Origin: Halothece sp. PCC 7418
GTDB taxonomy: Bacteria > Cyanobacteriota > Cyanobacteriia > Cyanobacteriales > Rubidibacteraceae
Direction: 5' to 3'
Assembly: GCF_000317635.1 (NCBI RefSeq)
Contig: NC_019779.1
Location: forward strand, 2,542,001 to 2,606,000
Length of the DNA: 64,000 nucleotides
Part shown: in pieces, positions 45,982 to 54,414 of the stretch
Numbering within the stretch: the stretch's first letter is position 1
Layout of the letters: each line of letters begins with the position of its first letter
Notes under the pieces: generated by a model
Databases searched by the model: none
The model's input: only the letters and a program-made list of their open reading frames with translations
What the model was told of the DNA's origin: nothing
Program-made: the position numbers and the translations under genes

Positions 45982-46231
45982 TCGCTTCCAGAAGAAAACA
46001 TCGCGCATTTCCATCCCACCAGAAGTGAAAAATTATGTCTTCCAACGGGATAACTATCAATGTCGCAGTTGTGGGAAAACAGAAAAACAAACTACATTAG
46101 AACTGGATCATATTATTCCTATTGCTAATGGTGGATCAAATGATATCAGCAATTTACAAACCTTATGTCGGGGTTGTAATCAAAAGAAAAAACATCATTT
46201 TGATCAACGTTTTCGTCGTCACTTTTCTTAA
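45971..46231 (+). CDS. HNH endonuclease
   Basis: 86 residues from the ATG at 45971, overlapping the KGK gene by 11 bp. An in-frame start nine codons earlier would give a longer overlap. A standalone HNH domain: C31/C34 and C66/C69 form a zinc site (CRSCG, LCRGC), and LDHIIPIANGGSNDISNLQTL holds the catalytic H47 and N61. The last 15 residues are basic and rich in H, R and F. Such small HNH proteins occur as nicking nucleases or defence components. Its role here is unknown. Confidence 0.88.
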   Translation: MNRNRFQKKTSRISIPPEVKNYVFQRDNYQCRSCGKTEKQTTLELDHIIPIANGGSNDISNLQTLCRGCNQKKKHHFDQRFRRHFS

Positions 46232-46254
46232 TTTAATGAAAAAGCATCTCACCT

Positions 46255-46833
46255 TTATTGATTGAGTTCAAGTCCCTCATATAAATCAAATAATTGGAAC
46301 TCAACAGGAACAGACGACAAAGTAATTTTATCTTCTGGATTGGTGTATTCACAAAACAGCCAACGCTGAATATCGACTTTAGAATAGTATTCAAGATGTT
46401 GCTTATACTGATCGATCAGTAAATATTCTTGAAATGTGGAAAGACTACGATAGGCTTCAAATTTCTCATCTTTATCGTAGCTTTTAGTTGATTTGGAGAG
46501 AACTTCCGCAATCATTAAAGGATTCGTTACTGTATCATTGCGACCTTCTTGCAGTTTCACCGGATGAGAAACCACCATCACATCGGGATAAGTATAAATA
46601 TTAAAATTAGGAATCCACAGCCGTTGATCAGCAACAAAAATACTATAAGGTTGACCGCGAAGATTGACTCTTAGTAACGCATTAAGAATGCTTGCAATCT
46701 CATTATGATTTGGTGTTCCCCCAGTCATGGGAATAATTTCCCCATCAAGATACTCATGGCGTTGTTCAGATTGGATTTCCAATTCCAAATAGGCTTCTGG
46801 GGAATAGATTTTTCCTTCTAATTGCGTAATCAT
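46255..46833 (-). CDS. Uma2 family endonuclease-like protein
   Basis: 192 residues. Uma2 (DUF820) fold with YLDGEIIPMTGGTPNHNEI, YPDVMVVSHP and LMIAEVLSKSTKSYDKDEKFEAYRSL, followed by FQEYLLIDQ. The acidic D-E residues and the lysine of the nuclease core are present. Function in the cell is unknown. It is convergent with the HNH gene (stops 23 bp apart) and faces the gun4 unit in the same direction. The other Uma2 copy in this window is at 25828. Confidence 0.88.
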   Translation of the reverse strand: MITQLEGKIYSPEAYLELEIQSEQRHEYLDGEIIPMTGGTPNHNEIASILNALLRVNLRGQPYSIFVADQRLWIPNFNIYTYPDVMVVSHPVKLQEGRNDTVTNPLMIAEVLSKSTKSYDKDEKFEAYRSLSTFQEYLLIDQYKQHLEYYSKVDIQRWLFCEYTNPEDKITLSSVPVEFQLFDLYEGLELNQ

Positions 46834-46877
46834 TTCATTCTTTATCCGTTCTCTGGTCAGTGATTACTGGTCACTGT

Positions 46878-47585
46878 TTAATCTTTCCAAGCAGGATGAT
46901 TCATCAAGGAAGCAAACTCACGCACTCCTCGCAGCTGATTCGATAGGGGAAGATGTCCTAAGGGCGCGCTAAGATCCCAAATAAATTCATTGGGGTAGCG
47001 TGTCCAAAGATTTCCTTTTTTCCAACCAATTTTTGTCCAGAGTTTCGGGAAGTCTTGTCCGAGGGACATCCAAATTTTTCGCTGTACCGAAAAGCCAAAT
47101 TTTCCCTGAGAGTGGACATACCATAACTGATCCATGGTTTTTAAGTCCGTGGTCGGAAAGTTCTCCACTTCGGTAAAATAAATCCATTTCCGTTGCATGG
47201 CTTGTTCACCTGCTAACTCACAGCGTTTGGTCAAGGTTAATCGATCTGCTTCTTGAAAGTCTCGTTGCACTAACGCCAGTTGTATCGGTGAATAGTCAAT
47301 ATTCCGTTCACTTTTAAGCGGAACCACCCCTTCTGGGAACTTCTCTTTTAAAAAGGCTTCCGTTTTCAGTTGTGTGGCAGAATATAGCTCAATATAGGCT
47401 TCTCCTACTGCAGGGGTGGGGTTATGTCCTTCTTTCTCTAAAAAGGTCATTAAAACCTCTAAACCAGCTTCTCCAGCATTCGCCAGTTCGGAGATAATCG
47501 GAAGTTGCTTTTTGACGGGTTGCGAAAAGAGTTTTTCTTGTAATTCAGCAATTTGATCGGTGGAAGGGGAATTCACGTTATCCAT
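46878..47585 (-). CDS. gun4: GUN4 domain protein, Mg-chelatase activator
   Basis: 235 residues from the ATG at 47585, which fits the family N-terminus; ATGs at 47612 and 47615 would add 9-10 residues. Gun4 binds protoporphyrin IX and Mg-protoporphyrin and stimulates Mg-chelatase, the first step of chlorophyll synthesis. The N-terminal helical bundle (about 1-80) is followed by the porphyrin-binding GUN4 core with QRKWIYFTEVENFP, DQLWYVHSQGKFGFSVQRK and WDLSAPLGHLPL then SNQLRGVR. It lies downstream of prmC on the same strand. Confidence 0.93.
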   Translation of the reverse strand: MDNVNSPSTDQIAELQEKLFSQPVKKQLPIISELANAGEAGLEVLMTFLEKEGHNPTPAVGEAYIELYSATQLKTEAFLKEKFPEGVVPLKSERNIDYSPIQLALVQRDFQEADRLTLTKRCELAGEQAMQRKWIYFTEVENFPTTDLKTMDQLWYVHSQGKFGFSVQRKIWMSLGQDFPKLWTKIGWKKGNLWTRYPNEFIWDLSAPLGHLPLSNQLRGVREFASLMNHPAWKD

Positions 47586-47620
47586 TTCAGCTTTATGAAG
47601 ACGACTAGCCATCATCCATC

Positions 47621-48517
47621 TTAATGGTCTGAAACCGATTTCCTCACATAAGCAAGTGCAAACCGTTCAATTCCTGCTAAGTCTTTATGAATCGCAATGG
47701 GGTGATAATGACCGTTCTCAGTGAGTAATGCTTTAACCGCATCGCCTTGTCTGGCTTCCATTTCCACTAGCCACAACCCCCCAGAATGAAGGAATTGTGG
47801 GGCGGTGTTCACTAAATGACGAATTGCATCTAAGCCATCGTTTCCCCCGTCTAAAGCGGTGAGGGGTTCATGCTGTCTCACTTCGGGTTGCAGTTCTGCT
47901 AAGGTTGCAGTGGGAATATACGGGGGATTTGAGACCATGACACTAATTTTCCCTTGCAGGTGGCTGAGGGGAGAAAACCAAGATCCCTGATGGAATTCAA
48001 TTTGATTCACCAAACCAAGATTTTTAGCGTTTTCTTGAGCAATGGCTAAAGCCTCTGGAGAATCATCAACCGCATGAATTTTGGCGTTAGGAAGAGCTTT
48101 AGCTAAAGAGAGCGCGATCGCGCCACTACCTGTTCCCAAATCGACCCAATGTCCTCTTGAAAACAGATCCGCCCCATAATTCAGGGCTAATTCCACCAGG
48201 ATCTCGGTTTCGGGTCTTGGAATCAACACCGCCGGAGAGACTTTCAACATTAAATCTCGCCAGGGGGTTTCCCCAACGAGATATTGCACTGGAATTCGGT
48301 CTTGCAGCCGTTTTTCCCACAGTTGTTTCAGTTCAGAAAAAGGAATCGGCAGGGGAATTTCCGCATCGGTTTTATAGCTTTCTAAGCGTAAACTGAGGGA
48401 ACTCAACCCTGCGAGACTTTGTAATAACCAATCGACTTCTTGGGGAGGAATAGACAGCGCGATCGCGCGATCGATGCTTTCCTCTCGCCAACGGGCTAAC
48501 TCCAGACCAGAAACCAT
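47621..48517 (-). CDS. prmC: peptide chain release factor N5-glutamine methyltransferase
   Basis: 298 residues. It methylates the GGQ glutamine of release factors RF1 and RF2. The SAM-binding motif is LGTGSGAIALSLAKALP. The substrate-binding NPPY (VSNPPYIP) is intact. The N-terminal helical domain of about 80 residues is present, as is RIPVQYLVGETPWRDL. The stop is a few bases before the gun4 start, so they form one unit. It starts 11 bp after the tic22 stop, on the same strand. Confidence 0.92.
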   Translation of the reverse strand: MVSGLELARWREESIDRAIALSIPPQEVDWLLQSLAGLSSLSLRLESYKTDAEIPLPIPFSELKQLWEKRLQDRIPVQYLVGETPWRDLMLKVSPAVLIPRPETEILVELALNYGADLFSRGHWVDLGTGSGAIALSLAKALPNAKIHAVDDSPEALAIAQENAKNLGLVNQIEFHQGSWFSPLSHLQGKISVMVSNPPYIPTATLAELQPEVRQHEPLTALDGGNDGLDAIRHLVNTAPQFLHSGGLWLVEMEARQGDAVKALLTENGHYHPIAIHKDLAGIERFALAYVRKSVSDH

Positions 48518-48528
48518 TGCTTTTCGCT

Positions 48529-49281
48529 TTACTGTCCTTGTTGCAGATTTTGTTCAGACACAGACTGCAAGAACTGTAAAGACTCTTGAGAGGGCACTAA
48601 AACCACTTGTTTGAGTTGTTCATCATTTTTCTCTTCTAAAGTCTGAATCATGCTTTGCAAAGTCACCACATCAATCTGCACTGATTGTGCTTGCTCAGGC
48701 TGGCTTTCTTTAAACTTCTCGACCATTTGTTGCAGTTGATCTTTTTCAAAGAACATAGGAATCATTTGTTGACCCTCACGTTCTACCATTAAGTAGCCTT
48801 CATTTTCACCGCCACGGGCAATAAACAGGGGAACACCAGCGAAATTCTCTACTTGTTGACCCTGTGACTGTAACAGAGACATCGCAGATTCCACTTCCTC
48901 TTCCATGGGAACAAAAGCAAAATCTAAACCATCTGGTTTACTTTCATTCTGCTGATCCAGTTCATACACTCGTCCTAAAGAAAGGGCGACGACTTGCACT
49001 TGTTGTCCTAATTCTGGGTTTTCCTTTTTCAAACGACCAATAAATTCTTGGGCATCCTGTTGACTAATAAAAACACCAGCAACACGACTATTATTTTCTC
49101 CCGAAGCAACAAGGGGAGACCCGTTTTCATTGGCAACTGTAAAGACAGGGACTTGCTGTAATTTTTGAATAATTTGAGCTTGTGGTAAGGCAAGGCTGTC
49201 AGGCATCAGGCTCAACCAAACACCAACCATAGCACCACTGCATAATCCTAGACGAATTCCCCAGTTCTTTAAAAAATTCAT
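48529..49281 (-). CDS. Tic22 family protein
   Basis: 250 residues. An N-terminal hydrophobic segment (about 10-32) is a signal peptide. The mature part has the Tic22 repeats: VPVFTVANENGSPLVAS, VAGVFISQQDAQEFI, then FAGVPLFIARGG and IPMFFEKDQLQQMV. It continues to a glutamine-rich tail. Cyanobacterial Tic22 is periplasmic and associated with outer membrane biogenesis; the plastid form helps protein import. It is upstream of prmC and gun4 on the same strand. Confidence 0.9.
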   Translation of the reverse strand: MNFLKNWGIRLGLCSGAMVGVWLSLMPDSLALPQAQIIQKLQQVPVFTVANENGSPLVASGENNSRVAGVFISQQDAQEFIGRLKKENPELGQQVQVVALSLGRVYELDQQNESKPDGLDFAFVPMEEEVESAMSLLQSQGQQVENFAGVPLFIARGGENEGYLMVEREGQQMIPMFFEKDQLQQMVEKFKESQPEQAQSVQIDVVTLQSMIQTLEEKNDEQLKQVVLVPSQESLQFLQSVSEQNLQQGQ

Positions 49282-49429
49282 TATGATTTCAACCTAATTC
49301 ATTGCAAGTGTTATCTTACATTCTGACGAATTAATTGCCCTTTGTGTATAGTGTTTCGTGATAGTTTCTCAAGTGTCACTTATAAATTCGTTTTTGATTA
49401 CTTATTATTTGTTATTCCTTCTTTAATCA

Positions 49430-50782
49430 TCACTGGTTGACTAACATGACACCACCTGAAGGAACAATTGTAATTCCTCTTCGTACAGGCTTAATCGCTG
49501 GTTGTGACGCTAATTTTAGCCTTAAATTAGCAAAAATTGTCCCAAAAATCAGTTTCATTTCATATAGAGAAAAAGCTGCACCAATACAAGCTCGGTTTCC
49601 GCCCCCAAAAGGAAAATATTGATAAGCACTAAACTGATTTTCTAGAAATCGCTCGGGTCGAAAACAATGATGATCCAGAAAGGTTTCTTCCCGATGATGG
49701 GCTAAATAAATACAGGGGACTAAAATGGTTTCTGGTGAAAATGACTGATGATGAAGCTGAATTGTTTCTTTAACTACTCTCGGTTGCGAAATCAAGGCAA
49801 TGGGATACAATCTTAATGTTTCTTTACAAATTGCCTCTAAATAGGGCAAATCAATTAAGGCTTGGGGAGAAGGAGACGATCCTAACGGTTGCATTTCCGC
49901 ACTTAATTTTGTCCACACTTGCGGGGAAGAATACACCCAATAAAACATCCAAGCGAGAGAAGAAGCTGTCGTTTCATGACCTAAAAATAATAGGGTAATC
50001 AGTTGATCGCGCAACTCTTGATCGCTCATCCCATTGCCATTTTCATCTTCAGCGGATAGAAGTAAACTTAAAATATCCGTTTGCTGGGAATAGTCTTGTT
50101 GGCGACGGTCTTGAATTTCAGCATAAATTAAATTATCGATCGCGCTTTGCTTGCGAACAAAATGTCCCCAAGGGCTATACTTTCCCCAATCAATTTGTAA
50201 CGGCGGGAAGAAAAATAAACTGGAATAAAAAGGATTTGTAATTGCGTCTAACAGTTCAGAAATTAATTGTTCTAACTTTTGAAATCGACTCCCTTCTTTC
50301 AGACCGAACACAACCCGCAAAATTACTTTTAATGTAATTTGAGCCATTAATTTTCGGCTGGAAAAAGGCTGATTTTTAGGGAGAGTGGGTAAAACTTCTT
50401 CTGTTAACTCACAAATCACATTTTGATAAAAAGACATCCGTTTCCCATGGAGAGGCGGAATTAATAACTTGCGCTGTCGTAAATGATCTTCTCCATCCAA
50501 CATAATCAGGGATTGATCCCCTGTAAAGGGACGGAAGACATGAGTGATTTTTCCCAGTTGAAATGTTCCAGAAGGAGCGGTAAAAATCGTTTCAAGGGCT
50601 TGAGGTTCACCAATAAAAAAGACATCTGGCGAGTTATTCCCTAAAATCCTAGCGGAAAAGATATCCCCATAACGATGTTGGTACTTAGCAAAAAAACGAA
50701 TGGGGTTTGCAATCAGTTCTAAAGTTTGCAAGAGGGGAGGGGTTTCTAAACTCGGAATGGTCTGCTTCATAGCGTTATACAA
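49430..50782 (-). CDS. cytochrome P450, CYP110-like, copy 1
   Basis: 450 residues. The heme-binding loop is FPFGGGNRACIG, with the cysteine that ligates iron. The I helix has LLFLGHETTASSLAW, with the proton-delivery threonine, and the K helix has ETLRLYP. PERFLENQF is the Arg of the ERR triad. The best family fit is CYP110, soluble P450s of cyanobacteria that hydroxylate fatty acids, alkanes or terpenes; the substrate is unknown. A related P450 is at 51182-52543 with a small repeat protein between. Confidence 0.93.
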   Translation of the reverse strand: MYNAMKQTIPSLETPPLLQTLELIANPIRFFAKYQHRYGDIFSARILGNNSPDVFFIGEPQALETIFTAPSGTFQLGKITHVFRPFTGDQSLIMLDGEDHLRQRKLLIPPLHGKRMSFYQNVICELTEEVLPTLPKNQPFSSRKLMAQITLKVILRVVFGLKEGSRFQKLEQLISELLDAITNPFYSSLFFFPPLQIDWGKYSPWGHFVRKQSAIDNLIYAEIQDRRQQDYSQQTDILSLLLSAEDENGNGMSDQELRDQLITLLFLGHETTASSLAWMFYWVYSSPQVWTKLSAEMQPLGSSPSPQALIDLPYLEAICKETLRLYPIALISQPRVVKETIQLHHQSFSPETILVPCIYLAHHREETFLDHHCFRPERFLENQFSAYQYFPFGGGNRACIGAAFSLYEMKLIFGTIFANLRLKLASQPAIKPVRRGITIVPSGGVMLVNQ

Positions 50783-50836
50783 TCAAAGTTCGACAAGCTG
50801 TCTTTTGACGAAGGGACAAGCAATCACTTATGCTCT

Positions 50837-50852
50837 TATAGCACTTCTCATC
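50837..50852. repeat. single MITE-like end upstream of the pentad-repeat gene
   Basis: TTATAGCACTTCTCAT matches the terminal sequence of the complete 57405-57564 element (right end in reverse complement). It lies 15 bases before the start of the small gene at 50868. The other end is not seen. Confidence 0.55.
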
Positions 50853-50867
50853 TAAAAAACAGAAGCA

Positions 50868-51185
50868 ATGGCACTGTCCCTAAAAAATCGCAAACTACTG
50901 AATATTGGAATCGCCCCCCACGATGGAATCTTTTGCATTGGTATTTCTCCTCATGGTTTAATTTCCATTGGTGCAATTCCTCATGGTTTAATCTCTATTG
51001 GTTTAGTGCCTATGGGGCTTTTTTCAGTAGGTTTGGTTTCGATGGGAATTTTTTCCATGGGTCAAATTACCATGGGTGTTTTTAGTGTGGGACAACAAAA
51101 TATGTCTATTATGGAATTGAATGTGGGTGACGTTTCTTCGGATGAATTATCGGAAGACCATGAGATGGACGGTCATCATCATTAG
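50868..51185 (+). CDS. glycine-periodic pentad-repeat protein
   Basis: 105 residues. From residue 12 to 80 the sequence repeats about every five residues with glycine in position 2: IGISP, HGLIS, IGAIP, HGLIS, IGLVP, MGLFS, VGLVS, MGIFS, MGQIT, MGVFS, VGQQN. This should fold as a small hydrophobic solenoid or insert in a membrane. It differs from classical A(D/N)LXX pentapeptide repeats. The tail is acidic and ends in DGHHH, a possible metal site. Its stop overlaps the stop of the P450 gene at 51182 by 4 bp. Function is unknown. Confidence 0.72.
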   Translation: MALSLKNRKLLNIGIAPHDGIFCIGISPHGLISIGAIPHGLISIGLVPMGLFSVGLVSMGIFSMGQITMGVFSVGQQNMSIMELNVGDVSSDELSEDHEMDGHHH

Positions 51186-52543
51186 TAATTTTCTAAAGCC
51201 ATTTTAATGCCCCCTTTTGGTGCAATAGTAACCCCTCTTCTTACTGGCTTAACCGCTCTCTTTTCCAAGAGTTTTAATGAATATTGTTTTAAGATTGTCG
51301 CAATAACAATTTTCATTTCCATCATGGCAAAAACATCACCAACACAACGACGAATTCCGCCACCAAAAGGCATGAATTCATAAGGACTAAATTCTTTTTC
51401 TAAAAACCGTTCCGGTTGAAATTGATTGGGGTTGGGATAAATGTCTTCTCGGTGATGTAAGAGATAAATACAGGGCGCAAGAAACATTTCTGGTGGATAT
51501 TCATAATTCCCGACTGTCACAACAGATTTAGTAATCCGAGGAAAGGTAATAATTGCAACAGGATAAATGCGTAAGGTTTCTTTGCAAACTGCATCTAAAT
51601 AAGGGAGTTGATTCAGGGCTTTAATATCACTGCTATCAGAAATCGTTTCTAATTCAGCTAAGAGTTTCTCCCGCACTTCTGGGAATTTATGAATCCAATA
51701 AAAAGCCCAAGCTAAAGCAGTTGCGGTTGTTTCATGTCCAGCAAAAAGAAGGGTAATGAGTTGATCTCCTAATTCGGTATCACTCATGGGGTTTCCGTCT
51801 TCATCTTCTGCTGACATGAGTAAACTTAAAATATCGTTCCCCGTGGTTTGCTGATTATTTCGTCGTTCTTCAATTTCCCCTTGCAATAACTTATTAATTC
51901 CTTGCTGACGATTCAGAAAATTACGCCAAGGACTCCCTGGAAAATCTTGTTGAAAAATCGGGAAAAAGAGTAAACTAGAGCGCAAAACTGATCCCCCTGT
52001 TAATTCTAATAGCTTCACAAGAGGGGCTTTTAATTCTTGGTGGCGTTTCCCGTCAGAAATGCCAAAAACCGCTTGCATAATCACTTCTAAGGTGATATCT
52101 TGCATGGATGACCGCATGGTAAACGGTTTATTCGCGTCCCAAGTTTGTGTAACCTGCTGTGTGGTTTCAGCGATAATTTCCCCATAATGACGGATTTTTT
52201 CCCCATGAAAGGGCGGGTAAATTAGTTTCCGTTGACGATTATGATCTTCGCCATCGGTCACTAACATCGAGGTTTCTCCCACAATGGGAATTAAAATGTA
52301 GTTTCCGCGACCACTATCAAAATTGGCGCGATCGTTAGTCAGAATTTCTTGTATCGTTTCTGGGTGGGAGATAAAAACAAATGGTCTTCCTTTGCGAAAC
52401 TCCAGCATAAAGGGATCGCCAAAGGTTTGGGCTGATTTTTCTAAAAGATTCAGAGGATCGGCTGTCCACTGGATGAGTTGGCGAAAATTTGAAGTTTGAG
52501 GTGTGGGGGGAAGTTGTTGGGTGACAGAATTGGTTATTGTCAT
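51182..52543 (-). CDS. cytochrome P450, CYP110-like, copy 2
   Basis: 453 residues from the ATG at 52543; an in-frame TTG five codons earlier (52558) is less likely. Heme loop FMPFGGGIRRCVG, I helix LLFAGHETTATALAW, K helix ETLRIYP, and PERFLEKEF are all intact. It is clearly related to copy 1 along its full length, so the two are paralogues from an old duplication. A soluble oxidase acting on lipids or terpenoids is likely by family. No ferredoxin or reductase gene is adjacent. Convergent with the pentad-repeat gene. Confidence 0.93.
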   Translation of the reverse strand: MTITNSVTQQLPPTPQTSNFRQLIQWTADPLNLLEKSAQTFGDPFMLEFRKGRPFVFISHPETIQEILTNDRANFDSGRGNYILIPIVGETSMLVTDGEDHNRQRKLIYPPFHGEKIRHYGEIIAETTQQVTQTWDANKPFTMRSSMQDITLEVIMQAVFGISDGKRHQELKAPLVKLLELTGGSVLRSSLLFFPIFQQDFPGSPWRNFLNRQQGINKLLQGEIEERRNNQQTTGNDILSLLMSAEDEDGNPMSDTELGDQLITLLFAGHETTATALAWAFYWIHKFPEVREKLLAELETISDSSDIKALNQLPYLDAVCKETLRIYPVAIITFPRITKSVVTVGNYEYPPEMFLAPCIYLLHHREDIYPNPNQFQPERFLEKEFSPYEFMPFGGGIRRCVGDVFAMMEMKIVIATILKQYSLKLLEKRAVKPVRRGVTIAPKGGIKMALENY

Positions 52544-52583
52544 TATTAATTTTTGCAAATATTTAATTCTCTTGCAGTTTAAC

Positions 52584-52612
52584 TTATGGCGTTTCTAGGT
52601 CGGTTGTATAAT
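52584..52612. repeat. MITE-like end with embedded TATAAT before gldG-like gene
   Basis: TTATGGCGTTTCTAGGTCGGTTG resembles the left end of the 57405 element. It is followed by TATAAT (52607-52612), 30 bases before the gldG-like start. A TTATGG 17 bases upstream of TATAAT could serve as a poor -35. Confidence 0.5.
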
Positions 52613-52642
52613 AAGCCCTGTGATGAAATGGACTCCTAATTC

Positions 52643-54412
52643 ATGGCTAAGTATTTATTTTTATTTGGCATTTTTATTGTCATCGTTGGTGTGACTTCTG
52701 GTTATGTTGCAGGTGATTGGACACCGCTCCCTTTAGGATTAATTATAGCGGGTGGTGTGATTGTAATCATTAGCTTTTTTTTGGGGACGCGAAAGTTTTG
52801 GCGAAGGCGTTCCACCCAAGCGAATTTGAATGCTTTGACTGCAACGATCGCGCTGGTTTTTATTTTGGGATGCTTAAATTTTTTAGCAATTCGCTATGAG
52901 AAAACCATTGATTTAACGGAAAATAATATTTATACTCTTGCCCCCCAATCAAAGCAATTAGTATCAGAATTAAAAGAAGAATTAACGGTATGGGTCTTTA
53001 ATAATCCGCCTTCACAAGAAACGAAACAGTTGTTAGAAAATTATCAAAAACAGAGTAACAAATTTAAGGTTAACTTTGTTAATCCACAGCAAAACATTGG
53101 CAAGGCGGAAGAATTTGGCGTGGAATCTTATGGGGAAATTTATATTGAATATGGAGATAACACCCAGTTTGTGCAACAGGTGAGTGAAGTTGAACCGATT
53201 TCAGAAGTTAAATTAACCAGTGCGATTCAAAATATCCAGCGCGATCGCGTTTCTTTTGTTTATATTTTACAAGGACATGGCGAACCGCCATTAGACCCTG
53301 TACAAGGGGGATTATCCCAAGCAGTGGCAAGTTTAAAACAACAAGGGTATCAAGTCCAACCGTTTAATTTTGCCGAAGAAACGAATCTTCCGAACTTAGC
53401 CAATAGTGTTTTAATGATTGCCTCACCAGAAAGAGAATTATTCCCTGGAGAAGTGGATGCAATTGCCAATTATTTAGCCGAAGGAGGCAGTCTTTTATTA
53501 CTTCTTGATCCCGATAGCAATAGTGGTTTAGATCCGATTTTGGAAATGTGGGGAGTGCAACTCGATGATCGGGTCATTGTTGATGCGTCAGGACAAGGAC
53601 AAGTGTTAGGGTTTAATGCTGCTACTGCTTTTGTTACCCGCTACGGCGATCATCCCATTACCAATCCCTTCGGAAACGGGATTTCTGTTTATCCCCTTGC
53701 TCGTCCCGTTGATGCGTTGGAAAAAGAAGGAATAACCGCCACTGCTTTAGCTTATACCAACGAAGCCAGTTGGGCTGAAAGTGACACGACTCAAGAACAA
53801 TTAGAATATAACCCAGAGCGCGATCGCGCTGGCCCTTTAGTGATTAGTTTTGCTTTAGATTCAATAGAAGATTCATCTTCAGACACTTCCGAAGAAGAGA
53901 CGGAAACAACAGAAGAAGAAACATCTGATTCTAATAACTCAGGAGAAACTAATTCTGAGGACAAAGAAACTGCAAATGAATCTTCAGACAATACCGAAGA
54001 AACAATAACTGATTCCGATAATGCAGAAGCAGACAATCAGACAGAAGAAACAACGACTGATTCAGAATCAGAAACGGTGAATGAATCTTCAGACAATACC
54101 GAAGAAACAGACAGTGAAGAAACAACTTTTCCCAAACCGAGTCCAGATGCAAGAATGGTCGTTTTTGGGGATTCCGATTTTGCGACGAATGGTTTATTTA
54201 TTCAACAACTCAATGGGGATATGTTTTTAAATTCGGTTGATTGGTTAGCGAATAGTGATACGCTATCCTTAGCGTTGCGTCCGAAAGAAGAAACCAACCG
54301 ACGCATTAATTTAACTCCCCAGCAAGCAGCCATTTTGAGTCGAAGCGCGATCGGAATTGTTCCCCTATTCGGTTTAATTTTAGCGATGATTAGTTGGTTG
54401 AGAAGACGTTAA
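52643..54412 (+). CDS. GldG-like protein with acidic low-complexity insert
   Basis: 589 residues. Two membrane segments near the start (about 4-25 and 30-48) and a third at 67-85, then a periplasmic GldG/ABC-substrate-type domain (about 95-400; LTENNIYTLAPQSKQLVSEL and EGGSLLLLLDPDSNSGLDP). About 90 residues of E, S, T, D and N follow (410-500). Then come FPKPSPDARMVVFGDSDFATNG and a C-terminal membrane helix. In other genomes GldG works with an ABC ATPase and permease, which are not next to it here. Two identical 30-bp repeats (53975-54004, 54080-54109) built part of the acidic segment. Confidence 0.85.
   Translation: MAKYLFLFGIFIVIVGVTSGYVAGDWTPLPLGLIIAGGVIVIISFFLGTRKFWRRRSTQANLNALTATIALVFILGCLNFLAIRYEKTIDLTENNIYTLAPQSKQLVSELKEELTVWVFNNPPSQETKQLLENYQKQSNKFKVNFVNPQQNIGKAEEFGVESYGEIYIEYGDNTQFVQQVSEVEPISEVKLTSAIQNIQRDRVSFVYILQGHGEPPLDPVQGGLSQAVASLKQQGYQVQPFNFAEETNLPNLANSVLMIASPERELFPGEVDAIANYLAEGGSLLLLLDPDSNSGLDPILEMWGVQLDDRVIVDASGQGQVLGFNAATAFVTRYGDHPITNPFGNGISVYPLARPVDALEKEGITATALAYTNEASWAESDTTQEQLEYNPERDRAGPLVISFALDSIEDSSSDTSEEETETTEEETSDSNNSGETNSEDKETANESSDNTEETITDSDNAEADNQTEETTTDSESETVNESSDNTEETDSEETTFPKPSPDARMVVFGDSDFATNGLFIQQLNGDMFLNSVDWLANSDTLSLALRPKEETNRRINLTPQQAAILSRSAIGIVPLFGLILAMISWLRRR
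53975..54109. repeat. 30-bp direct repeat in the acidic segment
   Basis: The 30 bases at 53975-54004 recur exactly at 54080-54109, 105 bp (35 codons) apart and in the same frame, coding NESSDNTEET twice. It points to slippage or unequal exchange as the origin of the low-complexity segment. Confidence 0.8.
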
Positions 54413-54414
54413 CC

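Noticed and set aside
50868-51185. classical pentapeptide-repeat protein
   Set aside because: The period is five, but the A(D/N)LXX pattern with central leucine is absent; glycine is the fixed residue.
53791-54152. minus-strand frames opposite the acidic segment of the GldG-like gene
   Set aside because: They consist of S, V and L repeats that are the direct antisense of the E/S/T run.
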